A stretch of DNA of 64,000 nt from Taklimakanibacter sp021828105 (GCA_021828105.1 JAKATG010000005.1:282278-346277), one strand, 5' to 3'; shown: positions 40,392-49,859, counted from the stretch's first letter. Notes: generated by a model from the sequence alone, not told the origin. Numbers and translations are program-made.

Positions 40392-41092
40392 CAGGCGGCC
40401 TCGCGCGTGAGGTCGCTGTCGATGCGGCCGTCGAGGAAACGGATGGTGCGGTGGGCGAAGGCCGCCATGTCGGGCTCATGCGTCACCATGATGATGGTGA
40501 GGCCGCGCTCGTCATTGAGCCGGATCAGGAGTTCCATGATCTCGTGACTGCGTGCGGTGTCGAGATTGCCGGTCGGCTCGTCGGCGAGCAGCACCAGGGG
40601 ATCGGTGACGATGGCGCGCGCGATGGCGACGCGCTGCTGCTGGCCGCCCGAAAGCTGCGCCGGTGTGTGGTGCTCGCGGCCCTTAAGGCCGACGAGATGC
40701 AAGGCTTCGACGGCGCGCTCATGGCGCTCGCGCCGCGGCGTGCCACGATATATGAGCGGCAATTCGACATTCTCGATCGCGGTCGTGCGCGCGAGGAGAT
40801 TGTAGCCCTGGAAGACGAAGCCCAAGAAATTCCGCCGGAGTAAAGCGCGCTGGTCGCGGGTGAGCGAGGTCACATCGGCGCCGCCGAAGATGTAGCGTCC
40901 GGCGGAAGGCGTATCGAGGCATCCCAGGATGTTCATGGCGGTCGATTTACCCGAGCCCGACGGGCCCATGATGGCGACGAACTCGCCGCGGGCGATCGCG
41001 AGGTCGACCCCCGCCAGAGCGCGCACCAGGCCCTGGCCCTCGCCATAGAGTTTTTGCACCTTCTCGAAGGCGATGAAGGGAGTGGGGTTCAT
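40391..41092 (-). CDS. MacB/LolD-type ABC transporter ATPase
   Basis: A 233-residue ATPase with Walker A GPSGSGKST, signature LSGGQQQRVAIARAI, Walker B VLLADEPTGNLD and H-loop MVTHEPD. It is the ATP-binding half of a split MacB. It overlaps the adaptor gene upstream by four bases and the permease downstream by one stop/start, so the three form one operon. Confidence 0.88.
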   Translation of the reverse strand: MNPTPFIAFEKVQKLYGEGQGLVRALAGVDLAIARGEFVAIMGPSGSGKSTAMNILGCLDTPSAGRYIFGGADVTSLTRDQRALLRRNFLGFVFQGYNLLARTTAIENVELPLIYRGTPRRERHERAVEALHLVGLKGREHHTPAQLSGGQQQRVAIARAIVTDPLVLLADEPTGNLDTARSHEIMELLIRLNDERGLTIIMVTHEPDMAAFAHRTIRFLDGRIDSDLTREAA

Positions 41093-42363
41093 TGTGCGGC
41101 CTGGCGCGATCCGGTGATGATCTGATCATCGGCTTTGAGATCACCTTTCAGGATCTGGGTCAGTTTGCCGTCGGTGGCGCCCGTGGTTACGGCGACCTCG
41201 TGCGGACGCCCAGCTTTGAGCACCCAGACGGAGCGCGTATCGGCCGGCACATCGCGTTTCGCCTGGCCGCGCCCGCGCGGCCTCGGGAAGAAGATGCGGC
41301 TCAAGTCGAAGCCCGTCTGCGCCTTGGGCTGAGGCGGTGCGTAGCGCAGGGCAGCATTGGGAACCGTCAGCGTGTCGGCGACCTTCTCGACGGTGATCTG
41401 CGCCGTCGCGGTCATGCCGGGACGCAAGAGGAGATCGGCATTGTCCACGGTGAGAATGGCCTTGTACGTGACGACGCCGTCGGTGGTGAGGGATGAGAAT
41501 TCGAGCGTCTCGATCTTGGCCGGGAAGGGCCGGCCCGGATAGGCATCGACAGTGAATTGGGCATCCTGGCCGGTCTTCACCGTGCCGATATCGGCTTCGT
41601 CGATATTGGCCTCGACCTGCATGCGGGTCAGGTCCTCGGCCAGGGTGAAGAGCACCGGGGCCTGAAGTGAGGAGGCGACCGTCTGGCCGGGCTCGGCGGT
41701 ACGCTTGAGCACGATCCCGTCGACGGGCGAGCGGATGCTCGATTTGGCGATGTCGATCTCCTGCAGCGCGATATCAGCTTTGGCGACCTCGATATCCGCT
41801 TCGGCCGCGGCAACGGCGGCAGCGGCCGAGGCGCGCGCGGCGACGGCATCGTCGAGCGCCTGGGTGGCGGCAAAACCCTTCTTGGTCAAGGCGGTCTGCC
41901 GGTCGAGCACGAGCCCACGCTGGTTCAGCGTGGCCTTGGCATCGGCGAGCTTCGCTTCATTCGCGGCCAAGGTCGCCTTGGCGCGGGCGAGCTGGGCGGT
42001 GAGGCGCTTCACATCGAGGGCGGCCAGCACGTCGCCCTTCTTGACGACGCTGTTGGCATCGACATTGACGGTGCGGATGACGCCCGAAATCTCGCTCGAT
42101 ACATCGACCTGGGTGGTGGGCTGGACGGTGCCGGTGGCGGTCACGGTAACGGTCAGGGGGGTCTGGACGGCAGGGGCCGTGTCATAGGCGACCGCATTGG
42201 CCGTCGCTTCCGATGAATGATACCAGTAGCCGGCGAGGCCCAGGAGGAGGACCGCCGTGGCCGCATAGAAGAGACGCCGGACCCAGCGCTTCTTCCGGGC
42301 ACTGGGATCCATCTCCAAGGCTTCGCTGATATCCTCAGGCGTGATCTGGCTTTGCATATTCAT
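41089..42363 (-). CDS. MacA-type periplasmic adaptor (RND/HlyD family)
   Basis: A 424-residue protein with one N-terminal transmembrane helix (VRRLFYAATAVLLLGLAGYW). A lipoyl half (VSSEISGVIRTVNVDANSVV), a long alpha-hairpin of about 100 residues rich in Ala/Glu/Lys, the second lipoyl half (SPVDGIVLKRTAEPGQTV) and beta-barrel domains follow. It joins the split MacB pump to an outer-membrane channel (no TolC gene here). First gene of the three-gene efflux operon. The 237 bases upstream hold no gene I can name. Confidence 0.87.
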   Translation of the reverse strand: MNMQSQITPEDISEALEMDPSARKKRWVRRLFYAATAVLLLGLAGYWYHSSEATANAVAYDTAPAVQTPLTVTVTATGTVQPTTQVDVSSEISGVIRTVNVDANSVVKKGDVLAALDVKRLTAQLARAKATLAANEAKLADAKATLNQRGLVLDRQTALTKKGFAATQALDDAVAARASAAAAVAAAEADIEVAKADIALQEIDIAKSSIRSPVDGIVLKRTAEPGQTVASSLQAPVLFTLAEDLTRMQVEANIDEADIGTVKTGQDAQFTVDAYPGRPFPAKIETLEFSSLTTDGVVTYKAILTVDNADLLLRPGMTATAQITVEKVADTLTVPNAALRYAPPQPKAQTGFDLSRIFFPRPRGRGQAKRDVPADTRSVWVLKAGRPHEVAVTTGATDGKLTQILKGDLKADDQIITGSRQAAQ

Positions 42364-42600
42364 GGGATTAACTTTTGTTAAGCTCCAGAAAGGCGTGCGT
42401 CCGGTTTATAAGACGGCTCTGCGTCGGAATTCCGGCGGTGCGCCCGGCGCGGGTCTGGTTTTCCAGCTTTCACTGGTGAAACTCCGGGATAGGCCTTCAC
42501 CAGCGCGGCCATCCTCAAGCTCGCCGGTACTCTCGGCTGCACCCTTGATCTCGGCACGGCTCTCGCCGCGCCGTTCCAGATATCGAAGAAATGTGAGGGG

Positions 42601-44082
42601 CTAGAGGGCCGGCGCCAAGTTGGCTCGCCGTGCCGTCTCCCGTGCCCCAAGGCCGAACAGGGAGAGGAGATGATCAGTCAGCACGGTTCTCAGCTGGTCA
42701 TTTCGAGGCAAGTCATCGCCAAAGACATCCCTTACATTCAGGAGTCCATCGACGAGCTTCGCCGGCTCATCTCCGGCCGCCTCGGCGATGGCGCGCAACC
42801 GCAAAGCGAGCGGGTCGCGGACATCGATCTTGCGCCCGTGCTCATCGGTGCCGGTGACGTAGCGCATCCATGCAGCGACACCGAGTCCGGCGCGAGTGAT
42901 GGAAGCGTTTCGAGCGAGACGGTCTCGAATCGTTCCCAAGAGCCGCTGAGGCAGTTTCTGACTGCCGTCCATGGCGATCTGCCAGGTGCGGTGCCTGAGG
43001 GCAGGGTTGCGAAATCTCTCCAGCAGGGCGTCGCGATAGACGGCGAGCTTGCCGACATCTCCCGGCAGCGTGCTCATCACTTCCTCGGTCATCAAATCGT
43101 GAATGAAGGCGCCGAAGGCCGGATCAGAGATCGCCTCGCTGACGAATTCGTATCCCGCCAGGTAGCCGAGATAGGCGAGGCTTGAATGGCTTCCGTTGAG
43201 CATGCGAAGTTTCATGAGTTCGAATGGCCGGACATCGTTCACGAATTCGACGCCGGCGGGTTCGAGCGCCGGTCGGCCGTTCGGAAAGTGATCCTCCACC
43301 ACCCATTGGGTGAAGGGCTCGGTCATGACCGGCCAGGAATCCCACAGGCCGCTTGCCTCGCAAACGAGCTTGCGGTCATCATCGGTTGTGGCCGGGACGA
43401 TCCTGTCGACCATCGTGGAAGGAAAGGCGACCTCACTTGCAATGTGGTTGGCGAGGGCTCCGCTCTGCAATGCGGCATAGCCGGTGATGATACGAGCCGT
43501 CGTTTCGCCATTCGCCGGAAGATTGTCGCAAGAGAGCACGGTGAACGGGCAAATGCCGGCGGTACGACGCAGCTGCAGAGCCCTCGCGATCAGCCCGGGT
43601 GCAGTCACCGGCGAATCAGGATGCGCCAGGTCGTGGAGAATGTCAGGATGTTCCGGATCGAGTTGCCCCGTCGCTGGGTCGTGGCAATAGCCCTTCTCGG
43701 TGACAGTCAGCGAGACGATGCGGATATGCGGGTCGATCATCGCGGCCAGCAATTCATCGCGTTGTCTTGTCGCGTCAAGCACGTCGAGAAGCGAGCCGAT
43801 GAATCGTGTTGTGGTGCCGGCACCGCTGCGCACGGCCAGTGTATAGAGGAAGTCCTGCGGCGCCAGGGCATTGCGCGTGTCGGGCCGCTTGAGCGAGGCG
43901 CCGATGATCCCCCAGGACGGATCGGATGCCAGCACACCGTCCACATAGGCTGCCATATGCGCACGGCAGAATGCGCCGATGCCAAGATGCACGATACCCG
44001 GTGTTATCCGCGATCGATCATAGGGCAACCGAACCCGGTGGTGAGCGGCCGAGAGGCGTGGCGCAAGACTGCTGTCACTCAA
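42601..44082 (-). CDS. mannitol dehydrogenase/fructuronate reductase family protein
   Basis: A 493-residue NAD(P)-dependent long-chain polyol dehydrogenase. GIVHLGIGAFCRAHMAAYVD is the nucleotide-binding start, VEDHFPNGRPALEPAGVEF and MKLRMLNGSHSSLAYLGYL hold the catalytic Lys/Asn/His block, and the C-terminal domain is all helical. Relatives are mannitol 2-dehydrogenase, D-arabinitol dehydrogenase and UxuB (fructuronate to mannonate). It overlaps the preceding Zn-dehydrogenase gene by eight bases. With that partner, UxuB-type reduction of a keto acid is favoured, but a polyol substrate is possible. Confidence 0.83.
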   Translation of the reverse strand: MSDSSLAPRLSAAHHRVRLPYDRSRITPGIVHLGIGAFCRAHMAAYVDGVLASDPSWGIIGASLKRPDTRNALAPQDFLYTLAVRSGAGTTTRFIGSLLDVLDATRQRDELLAAMIDPHIRIVSLTVTEKGYCHDPATGQLDPEHPDILHDLAHPDSPVTAPGLIARALQLRRTAGICPFTVLSCDNLPANGETTARIITGYAALQSGALANHIASEVAFPSTMVDRIVPATTDDDRKLVCEASGLWDSWPVMTEPFTQWVVEDHFPNGRPALEPAGVEFVNDVRPFELMKLRMLNGSHSSLAYLGYLAGYEFVSEAISDPAFGAFIHDLMTEEVMSTLPGDVGKLAVYRDALLERFRNPALRHRTWQIAMDGSQKLPQRLLGTIRDRLARNASITRAGLGVAAWMRYVTGTDEHGRKIDVRDPLALRLRAIAEAAGDEPAKLVDGLLNVRDVFGDDLPRNDQLRTVLTDHLLSLFGLGARETARRANLAPAL

Positions 44083-45085
44083 TTTCGATCACCGCCTTGA
44101 TGAGACCGGCTTTCTGGGTTGCCCAGACGGGTATGTCGCGCACCGCATCGGCAAGGCTGGTGCGGTGGGTGATCAGCTTGTCGACAGGAACCTTGCCAGT
44201 GCGCAAGGCAGCAATGACCCGTTCGAAGTCCTCCGAGGTTGCATTGCGGCTTCCCAAAAGGGTCATTTCCTTGCGGTGAAAGTCCGGGTCCTTGAACGCA
44301 ATTGCACCCTTGACCACGCTGACGAACACGCACCGGCCGCCATGCGCGACGAAGTCGAAGCTTTTCTCCATCGCCTGCTGGTTGCCTGTCGCATCGAAAA
44401 CGACATCGAAGCCACTTTCGCCCGTGTATTCACGCCAACCGTCGCTTCCGGCCCGAAGAGTGCTCACATCGGTGATCGAGCTGGCGACGGCAGAGCGTTC
44501 CGCGTCATTGTCGAGAACTGCGACATTCGCACCCGTGAGGCGCGCAAAGATGGCAACGCCCAGACCGATGGGGCCGGTTCCGACGACGAGCACATTGTCC
44601 TTGCGTGCGACCGAGCCGCGTCTCACCGCATGTGCTCCAATTGCCAGAAACTCTACCGTCGCGCATTCATCTGCGCTCAGCCCCTCGGCGCGTACAAGGT
44701 TTGTCATCGGAACCGACAAGAGTCCCGTCATGCCGCCATCCTGATGAACGCCCAGCACCGACAGCGTCGTGCAGCAATTGGGCTTTCCGCCTCGACAAGC
44801 GATGCAGCGGCCGCATGAAAGGTAAGGATTGACGACGCAGACTTCGCCCACGGGGACCGGCGAGGCCGCCGGTGCCTGCAAGACTTCCACGGCCAGTTCA
44901 TGCCCCATGATCCGCGGATATCTGAGAAAAGGATGCTTGCCTTCAAAAATATGATAGTCGGTGCCACAAATTCCGACTTTGCGCGGACGTACCAGCGCGG
45001 CTTCGCGCTCTATTTGGGGAGCAGGACGCTCTACCAGCTCCAATCTGCCGGGTTCGACACAAACTAAGGCATTCACGATATTCAC
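44075..45085 (-). CDS. Zn-dependent alcohol dehydrogenase (gulonate/galactonate type)
   Basis: The GTG at 45085 with AGAGGAAA upstream is chosen over the further ATG. The 336-residue MDR protein has catalytic zinc ligands in GICGTDYHIFEGKHPF (Cys) and IMGHELAVEV (His-Glu). The structural zinc loop is CGRCIACRGGKPNCC, and the NAD-binding site is VVGTGPIGLGVAIFARLTG. It resembles RspB/YjjN-type enzymes that oxidise L-gulonate, L-galactonate or L-idonate at C5. Between an ABC sugar importer and a UxuB-like gene on one strand, it fits the first oxidation of an imported aldonate. Confidence 0.85.
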   Translation of the reverse strand: MNIVNALVCVEPGRLELVERPAPQIEREAALVRPRKVGICGTDYHIFEGKHPFLRYPRIMGHELAVEVLQAPAASPVPVGEVCVVNPYLSCGRCIACRGGKPNCCTTLSVLGVHQDGGMTGLLSVPMTNLVRAEGLSADECATVEFLAIGAHAVRRGSVARKDNVLVVGTGPIGLGVAIFARLTGANVAVLDNDAERSAVASSITDVSTLRAGSDGWREYTGESGFDVVFDATGNQQAMEKSFDFVAHGGRCVFVSVVKGAIAFKDPDFHRKEMTLLGSRNATSEDFERVIAALRTGKVPVDKLITHRTSLADAVRDIPVWATQKAGLIKAVIEIE

Positions 45086-45156
45086 GTTGTTTCCTCTTGA
45101 TTGCTTCCGCGCCTGCAAAGGATGGAGGGTCGGCAAGGCACCGGCCCTCCAAGGGG

Positions 45157-46073
45157 TTATTTGAAACTGTCCATGTTCTCCTTTGTCACCAAAGCAGCGC
45201 CGGAGTCGATGAGAGATTCGACCTTTTCTCCCTTGATTGCCTTTACCAGGGCATCGACGCCGAGCTCGGCCATCTTGGTGGGGAATTGCGCGACGGTTGC
45301 GTCTTCAATCCCCGCCGTCAAGGCTTCCTTCTCGCCGCAGCAGAAGTCGAAGCCGACCAGCACGATGGCGTCATTGGCGATGCCTGCATTCTTGATCGCC
45401 TGCGCAGCGCCCGCGGCCGGCGGGCCACAAGCGGCGTAGATGGACTTGAGATGCGGGTTCGCCGTCAGCAGATCCTCGGCGACGCTGATGCCAAGCTCTT
45501 CGGTGCATTTTGTGGCGCCGCGACCGACGATCTTGACATCGACGCCCTTCAGGCCTTCGAGCATGCCGTTCACCCGGTCATCGAGCGCTGGCACACCGGG
45601 CACGCCCTCGAGAATGCCGATCGTATCGCCGCTCTTGAGCACGGATTTCAGGTATTCTCCGGCGATCTTGCCGGCATTGTAGTTGTCCGTGGTGGCGAGT
45701 GCCGTGCGGCCGTTCCAGTCGGGGATGTTGTTGTCCATCAGGACCACCTTCACACCCGCCGCAATCGCCTTATCGAGCGCCGGCGCCACGGTTGGATCGA
45801 CCGGCGTTATGGCAATGCCTTTCACACCCTTGGTGACCATGGATTCGATGAGCGCGATCTGGCCTTCGATGTCCGTGGCGGATGTACCCTGGCCGAACTC
45901 GATCTCGACACCCGGATGCGCTGCCGCATAAGCCTTGGCAGCATCCTCCATCGTGGCGAAAAAGGCACCGGGAATTTCGTTATGAAGCCGATCTTGATCG
46001 TGTCATCGGCAAGAGCCGGGCCGGCGATTGCCGATGCGATGAGCATCGAGCCAAGTAGTCGTCGCAGTTTCAT
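45157..46073 (-). pseudogene. sugar ABC transporter substrate-binding protein, frameshifted
   Basis: From the ATG at 46073 the protein starts with a signal peptide (MKLRRLLGSMLIASAIAG, ending ALA) and DDTIKIGFITKFPVPF, then leaves frame. The rest (ATMEDAAKAYAAAHPGVEI to the stop at 45157) is in another frame. Adding one base to the five-A run at 45959-45963 (plus strand) joins them into a normal periplasmic sugar-binding protein of 305 residues (RbsB/Peripla_BP_4 type, with CADDCCGEK-like FDFCCGEKEALTAG). So a one-base loss, real or a sequencing error, breaks the importer. It belongs to the operon running from 47953 to 42601. Confidence 0.85.
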
Positions 46074-46148
46074 TCTTACCTCCCATATCTGGATCGGTCT
46101 TGAAGTGAACCGACCCTGTTCTTCACCACTCTGATGAGGGCGAATTCG

Positions 46149-46913
46149 TTAAGCCTCCGCACCGACGATCATGGCGACCAAGTCTTTCTGATTGGCGCGG
46201 TCCGGCTTGAGCTCCCCGACCTTGCGGCCCTGGCGCAGCACCACGGCGCGGTCGGCGAGCTCGATCACGTGTTCCATGTTGTGGGTGATGAGGATCACGG
46301 CATTGCCTTCGGCGCGCAGCTGCGCGATCAGATCGAGGACCTTGCGGGACTCGCGCACCCCCAGTGCCGCGGTGGGCTCATCCAGGATCACAAGCTTGCG
46401 TGCGAACACGGTTGCGCGCGCGACCGCGATCGCTTGGCGCTGGCCACCCGACATCAAGGCGACCGGCGCATCGAATTTGGGCAATTTGACCTTCAGTCGA
46501 TCGAGGACCGCTGCTGCCTCGCGATCCATCGTCCGGCCGCTGAGAAACCGCAAGCCCACGGGCAGCCAGGAGGGGAACGCGATTTCGCGCCCGCAATAGA
46601 AGTTCTGCGCCGGCGTCAGATTGTCGAAGAGAGCGAGATCCTGATAGACGGTCTCGATGCCCGCGCGCTGCGCCGCAGCCGGTGATTGGAGCGAAGCCGC
46701 CACTCCGTCAAGCAGGATTTGTCCCTCATCGAGGGCATGCACGCCACTGATGCATTTTACCAGAGTCGATTTGCCGGCACCATTGTCTCCGAGCAGAGCC
46801 ACGACTTCACCGCGATGGGCTTCGAGACTCACATCGCGCAGAGCATGAACCGCGCCGAAGCGCTTCTGGGCGTGGCGGACAGTGAGGACCGGCGTTGCGG
46901 CAATTGCGGTCAT
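46149..46913 (-). CDS. sugar ABC transporter ATPase (single domain)
   Basis: A 254-residue ATPase with Walker A LLGDNGAGKST, signature LMSGGQRQAIAVARA, Walker B LVILDEPTAALG and the H-loop ILITHNMEHV. It is a single nucleotide-binding domain (FrcA-like) rather than the tandem RbsA type. It energises import of a monosaccharide or sugar acid. Its start overlaps the permease gene end by four bases. Confidence 0.87.
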   Translation of the reverse strand: MTAIAATPVLTVRHAQKRFGAVHALRDVSLEAHRGEVVALLGDNGAGKSTLVKCISGVHALDEGQILLDGVAASLQSPAAAQRAGIETVYQDLALFDNLTPAQNFYCGREIAFPSWLPVGLRFLSGRTMDREAAAVLDRLKVKLPKFDAPVALMSGGQRQAIAVARATVFARKLVILDEPTAALGVRESRKVLDLIAQLRAEGNAVILITHNMEHVIELADRAVVLRQGRKVGELKPDRANQKDLVAMIVGAEA

Positions 46914-47953
46914 TGCGGCCCCGCTGCCTGAATGTTTCTGGCCCGCGCTTCGAGGTGATTGCGCAGCACATCTGCTTCGACCGCGGCCACGATGATGAGT
47001 CCGATCGCGATCATCTGGAAGAAGACGTTGACGCCGAGCAGATTGAGCGCATTTCGGATCACTCCGATCATGACGGCACCGACCAGCGCATGGCCAATGT
47101 GTCCGCGTCCGCCGAGAAAGCTTGCTCCGCCGATGATCACGGCAGCGATCGTGTCAAGTTCGAGCAGATTGCCATAGAGCGGTGAGCTTGCCGCGGTGCG
47201 TCCGGCAAGCACGACGGCACCAATCCCCGCGCACAGGCCGCAAATGGCATAGGTCGAAATCAGGACGCCCTTCACGGGAATTCCCATTTCGAGGGCCGCC
47301 TCCGGCGCGCCACCGACGGCATAGATCCAGCGTCCCCAGACCATCGCCTTCATGACCAGCAACGCCAATGCGGCCACGGCAAGTACGACAAAGAAGGAAT
47401 GCGGAATCCCGAAGGTCGACGATCCGCCGATCGTCGTGATGACATCCGGCATCCCGCGCATCGTGGTGTGGCCGATGGCCAGTTCGAGGGCGAGGCCCCT
47501 GCAGATGCTGAGCGATGCCAGCGTGATGATGAAAGGATGCGGCAGCCGGCCATAGACATAGACGATGCCGTTGATGACGCCAACGGCGGTTCCGGCGACA
47601 AGCATGGTTAGCACCACGAGCAATCCGGAATCGGCGCCGCGGAAAACGAGACCGCCGATGACGGTCGCCAGCGCGAGATTGGCCCCGACCGAGAGATCGA
47701 TGCCGCGGGTGAGTATGACGAGATGCTGTCCTATGGCGACGATGGCGATGACCGCCGTCTGCGCGGCAATGTTGCCGATATTGCCGGGGGTGAGGAAATT
47801 GGGGGTGATGAGACCAATCACCGCGGCAAGGGCAATGAGGATGAGAAGCGGTCCAATACTCAGCAGGCGGAGCCCCAGGGAGACGGCGAAGGCTTTGCCG
47901 ATCGTACGGTCGTCCTTTGGCATCGGAGAGGCAATCTCGGGCTGAGAGGTCAT
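46910..47953 (-). CDS. sugar ABC transporter permease (RbsC family)
   Basis: A 347-residue membrane protein with about ten hydrophobic segments. ILTRGIDLSVGANLALATVIGG and AAVIIGGASFLGGRGHIGHALVG are the family's conserved loops that contact the ATPase. First gene of the minus-strand operon, divergent from the GntR regulator with 104 bases between the starts. Confidence 0.87.
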   Translation of the reverse strand: MTSQPEIASPMPKDDRTIGKAFAVSLGLRLLSIGPLLILIALAAVIGLITPNFLTPGNIGNIAAQTAVIAIVAIGQHLVILTRGIDLSVGANLALATVIGGLVFRGADSGLLVVLTMLVAGTAVGVINGIVYVYGRLPHPFIITLASLSICRGLALELAIGHTTMRGMPDVITTIGGSSTFGIPHSFFVVLAVAALALLVMKAMVWGRWIYAVGGAPEAALEMGIPVKGVLISTYAICGLCAGIGAVVLAGRTAASSPLYGNLLELDTIAAVIIGGASFLGGRGHIGHALVGAVMIGVIRNALNLLGVNVFFQMIAIGLIIVAAVEADVLRNHLEARARNIQAAGPQ

Positions 47954-47977
47954 AGACGTCGGATTACCTAATGTACG

Positions 47978-48041
47978 GTTTCTTATAGAAGAAAAGACAT
48001 AGATACTGGCTCGTCAAACTGTTTTTTATGGGTTAAGAAAC
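47978..48041. promoter_or_regulatory. divergent promoter with inverted 8-bp motif pair
   Basis: The AT-rich gap between the permease and the gntR gene contains GTTTCTTA (47978-47985) and its exact reverse complement TAAGAAAC (48034-48041), 48 bases apart. Such a pair is a reasonable operator for the adjacent GntR regulator, able to control both directions. Confidence 0.35.
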
Positions 48042-48057
48042 ATATCGGAGGCGAGGC

Positions 48058-48936
48058 ATGAAAACCGACAATGTTTTCAAACGTGCCTATAACGAGGCCC
48101 TGGATTTGGCGGCCAACCTGCCAGGGGATGGTGCATTGCCATCCGAAAACGCCCTGAGTGCACGGCTAAGGGTCAGCCGGACGACAGTGCGCAAGGTTCT
48201 ATCGATGCTGGCTGAACAGGGCGTGGTCGATGGCGTGGCCGGGCGCCGCGTGGTTCGTGCGATCCCTGAACCCGTGCGCTTTCCGGCGGTCGAAACGGTT
48301 CCGATGGGAGCGCATATCGAGAAGCGCTTCATGGAATGGATGTTGCGCGACAATGCGCGGCCGGGAACGATGATCAACGAAGTCGAACTGGCCCGGGAGT
48401 TCGGCGTCGCCACCGCGAGCATCCGGGAGTTTCTGAACCGCTTCCAGCGCTTCAGGTTGATCGAGAAACGACCGAACTCCGGCTGGGTGTTCAAAGGATT
48501 CACCGCGAGCTTCGCGCTCGAGCTCTTCGAAATTCGCGAAATGTTCGAACTGCGCTCGGCGCGGGCCTTTGCCGCCCTGCCGGACGGATCACCGCATTGG
48601 CAACAGATGAGAAGCTTGCGCGACGAGCATCTGTCTCTGCTCGGCGAAATCGAGCACCGCTTTCATGATTTTTCGGATCTCGACAGCCGGTTTCACCGCT
48701 TGATCAACAAGGCCGCGCCCAACCGGTTCATTGACGACTTCTACGACATCATATCGCTGATCTTTCACTATCATTATCAGTGGAACAAGCACGACGAGAG
48801 ACAGCGCAACGAGGTGGCGATCCACGAGCATCTGACCTACATCGATGCATTGCTCAGCCGTAACGTCTCCATGGTCGACCTCGCTTGCCGGGCGCATCTG
48901 ACTTCGGCGAAACAGACCTTAATGAACTCAACTTAG
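48058..48936 (+). CDS. GntR-family regulator with two winged-helix domains
   Basis: A 292-residue protein. The first winged helix (about residues 10-75) is a standard GntR one: ALPSENALSARLRVSRTTVRKVLSML. A second follows at about residues 80-150: NEVELAREFGVATASIREFL then RLIEKRPNSGWVF. Then comes an FCD/FadR-like all-helical ligand domain with LFEIREMFELRSARAF and FSDLDSRFHRLINKAA. Single-HTH FadR proteins are the rule, so the duplication is unusual. It is divergent from the sugar-acid operon and very likely regulates it; the GTTTCTTA/TAAGAAAC pair is the suspected operator. Confidence 0.82.
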   Translation: MKTDNVFKRAYNEALDLAANLPGDGALPSENALSARLRVSRTTVRKVLSMLAEQGVVDGVAGRRVVRAIPEPVRFPAVETVPMGAHIEKRFMEWMLRDNARPGTMINEVELAREFGVATASIREFLNRFQRFRLIEKRPNSGWVFKGFTASFALELFEIREMFELRSARAFAALPDGSPHWQQMRSLRDEHLSLLGEIEHRFHDFSDLDSRFHRLINKAAPNRFIDDFYDIISLIFHYHYQWNKHDERQRNEVAIHEHLTYIDALLSRNVSMVDLACRAHLTSAKQTLMNST

Positions 48937-49081
48937 GCCAATGAAATCCATTGGAGATGGGAGCAAGCGGCAATGCCCCAGCCACATGGTCAAGCAGTGG
49001 CTATTAACGTCAGCCTGAAGATTAGCATGGAATTTGATCCCGTCATGTGCAAGCATTGATGCAATGATATGCTTGCAGGTA

Positions 49082-49501
49082 TCAAGAGCCTGGCTGCCCG
49101 CTGCGCTCTTTCCGAAACCACTCCACGATACTCGACATGCTCCTTTCGAAACCACCGGGAATGAAAACGTTGAAGAGTCCGGCGGGCGCAATGGTGCGGT
49201 TCGCGAAATCATGGAACGTCCCGGCGGGGATCATCAGAAACGAGCCAGCCGGCAATTCGTGCCAGGTCCTATCGACTAGAATGCTCGGACGACCTTCGAT
49301 GACGAGGAACAGTTCGTCGTTCCCGTCATGAGAGTGCGCGCCTGGCCCTTTGGAATTCGGCTCAAGCCACCATTCCGAAACCGAGTAGCGGTCACCGGTT
49401 TCGATGCCATCCGCCTTGAACACGGCGCGCATCGTGCCGCAGTCATAGCCTCGTCCTTGCTTGGGCCTTAGAAAGATTGGCTTGCGTTCAACCGGGATCA
49501 T
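49082..49501 (-). CDS. cupin-domain protein
   Basis: A 139-residue cupin. Motif 1 is GPGAHSHDGNDELFLVIEG (His-His-Glu metal ligands) and motif 2 is PAGSFLMIPAGTFHDFANR (the fourth ligand His). It is a small single-domain metal-binding barrel, as in sugar isomerases or ligand-sensing proteins. It lies between two carbohydrate operons and is likely linked to sugar metabolism. Substrate unknown. Confidence 0.78.
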   Translation of the reverse strand: MIPVERKPIFLRPKQGRGYDCGTMRAVFKADGIETGDRYSVSEWWLEPNSKGPGAHSHDGNDELFLVIEGRPSILVDRTWHELPAGSFLMIPAGTFHDFANRTIAPAGLFNVFIPGGFERSMSSIVEWFRKERSGQPGS

Positions 49502-49771
49502 TTGAGCCTCCTTCTCGCAAGCAGGGAGGATGGTGCATCAACAGCAATTCGTCTTGAAGGTTTGTGACCTCTCGCAGCAACGGCGTCGAGCAAATCGCTT
49601 CCGTCATTTGATGGAAGTTAGAGCCCCGCGAGGAGAATGGCCGGCCTGCGGAGGACGGTGGGGTGCAATTGGCGGGCCACCCTCATATTGTGCGTAGATT
49701 TAGGCGCGTAGTCCGCCAATCCAGGTCATGAGTGGCTTGACTAGTCAGAAAAAGCCCCTTATTTGGTATAA

Positions 49772-49802
49772 GAAATAAATATCACATCATGAAATTTATT
49801 TC
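49772..49802. promoter_or_regulatory. inverted repeat operator upstream of ABC operon
   Basis: GAAATAAAT and ATTTATTTC, a perfect 9-bp inverted repeat with a 13-base spacer, 58 bases before the ATG of the binding-protein gene. It is the standout in the AT-rich end of the 358-base gap 49502-49859; the rest of that gap shows no gene. A likely operator for the SorC regulator encoded in this operon. Confidence 0.45.
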
Positions 49803-49859
49803 AGATCGGCGGACGAACTGCGATCCGCCAACAAACAAGGGTCTTTCTGGGAGGAAAAC

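Noticed and set aside
42364..42600. Gene remnant upstream of macA (plus-strand ILKLAGTLGCTLDLGTAL)
   Set aside because: Reads like coding sequence for about 35 codons but matches no family I know and has no start.
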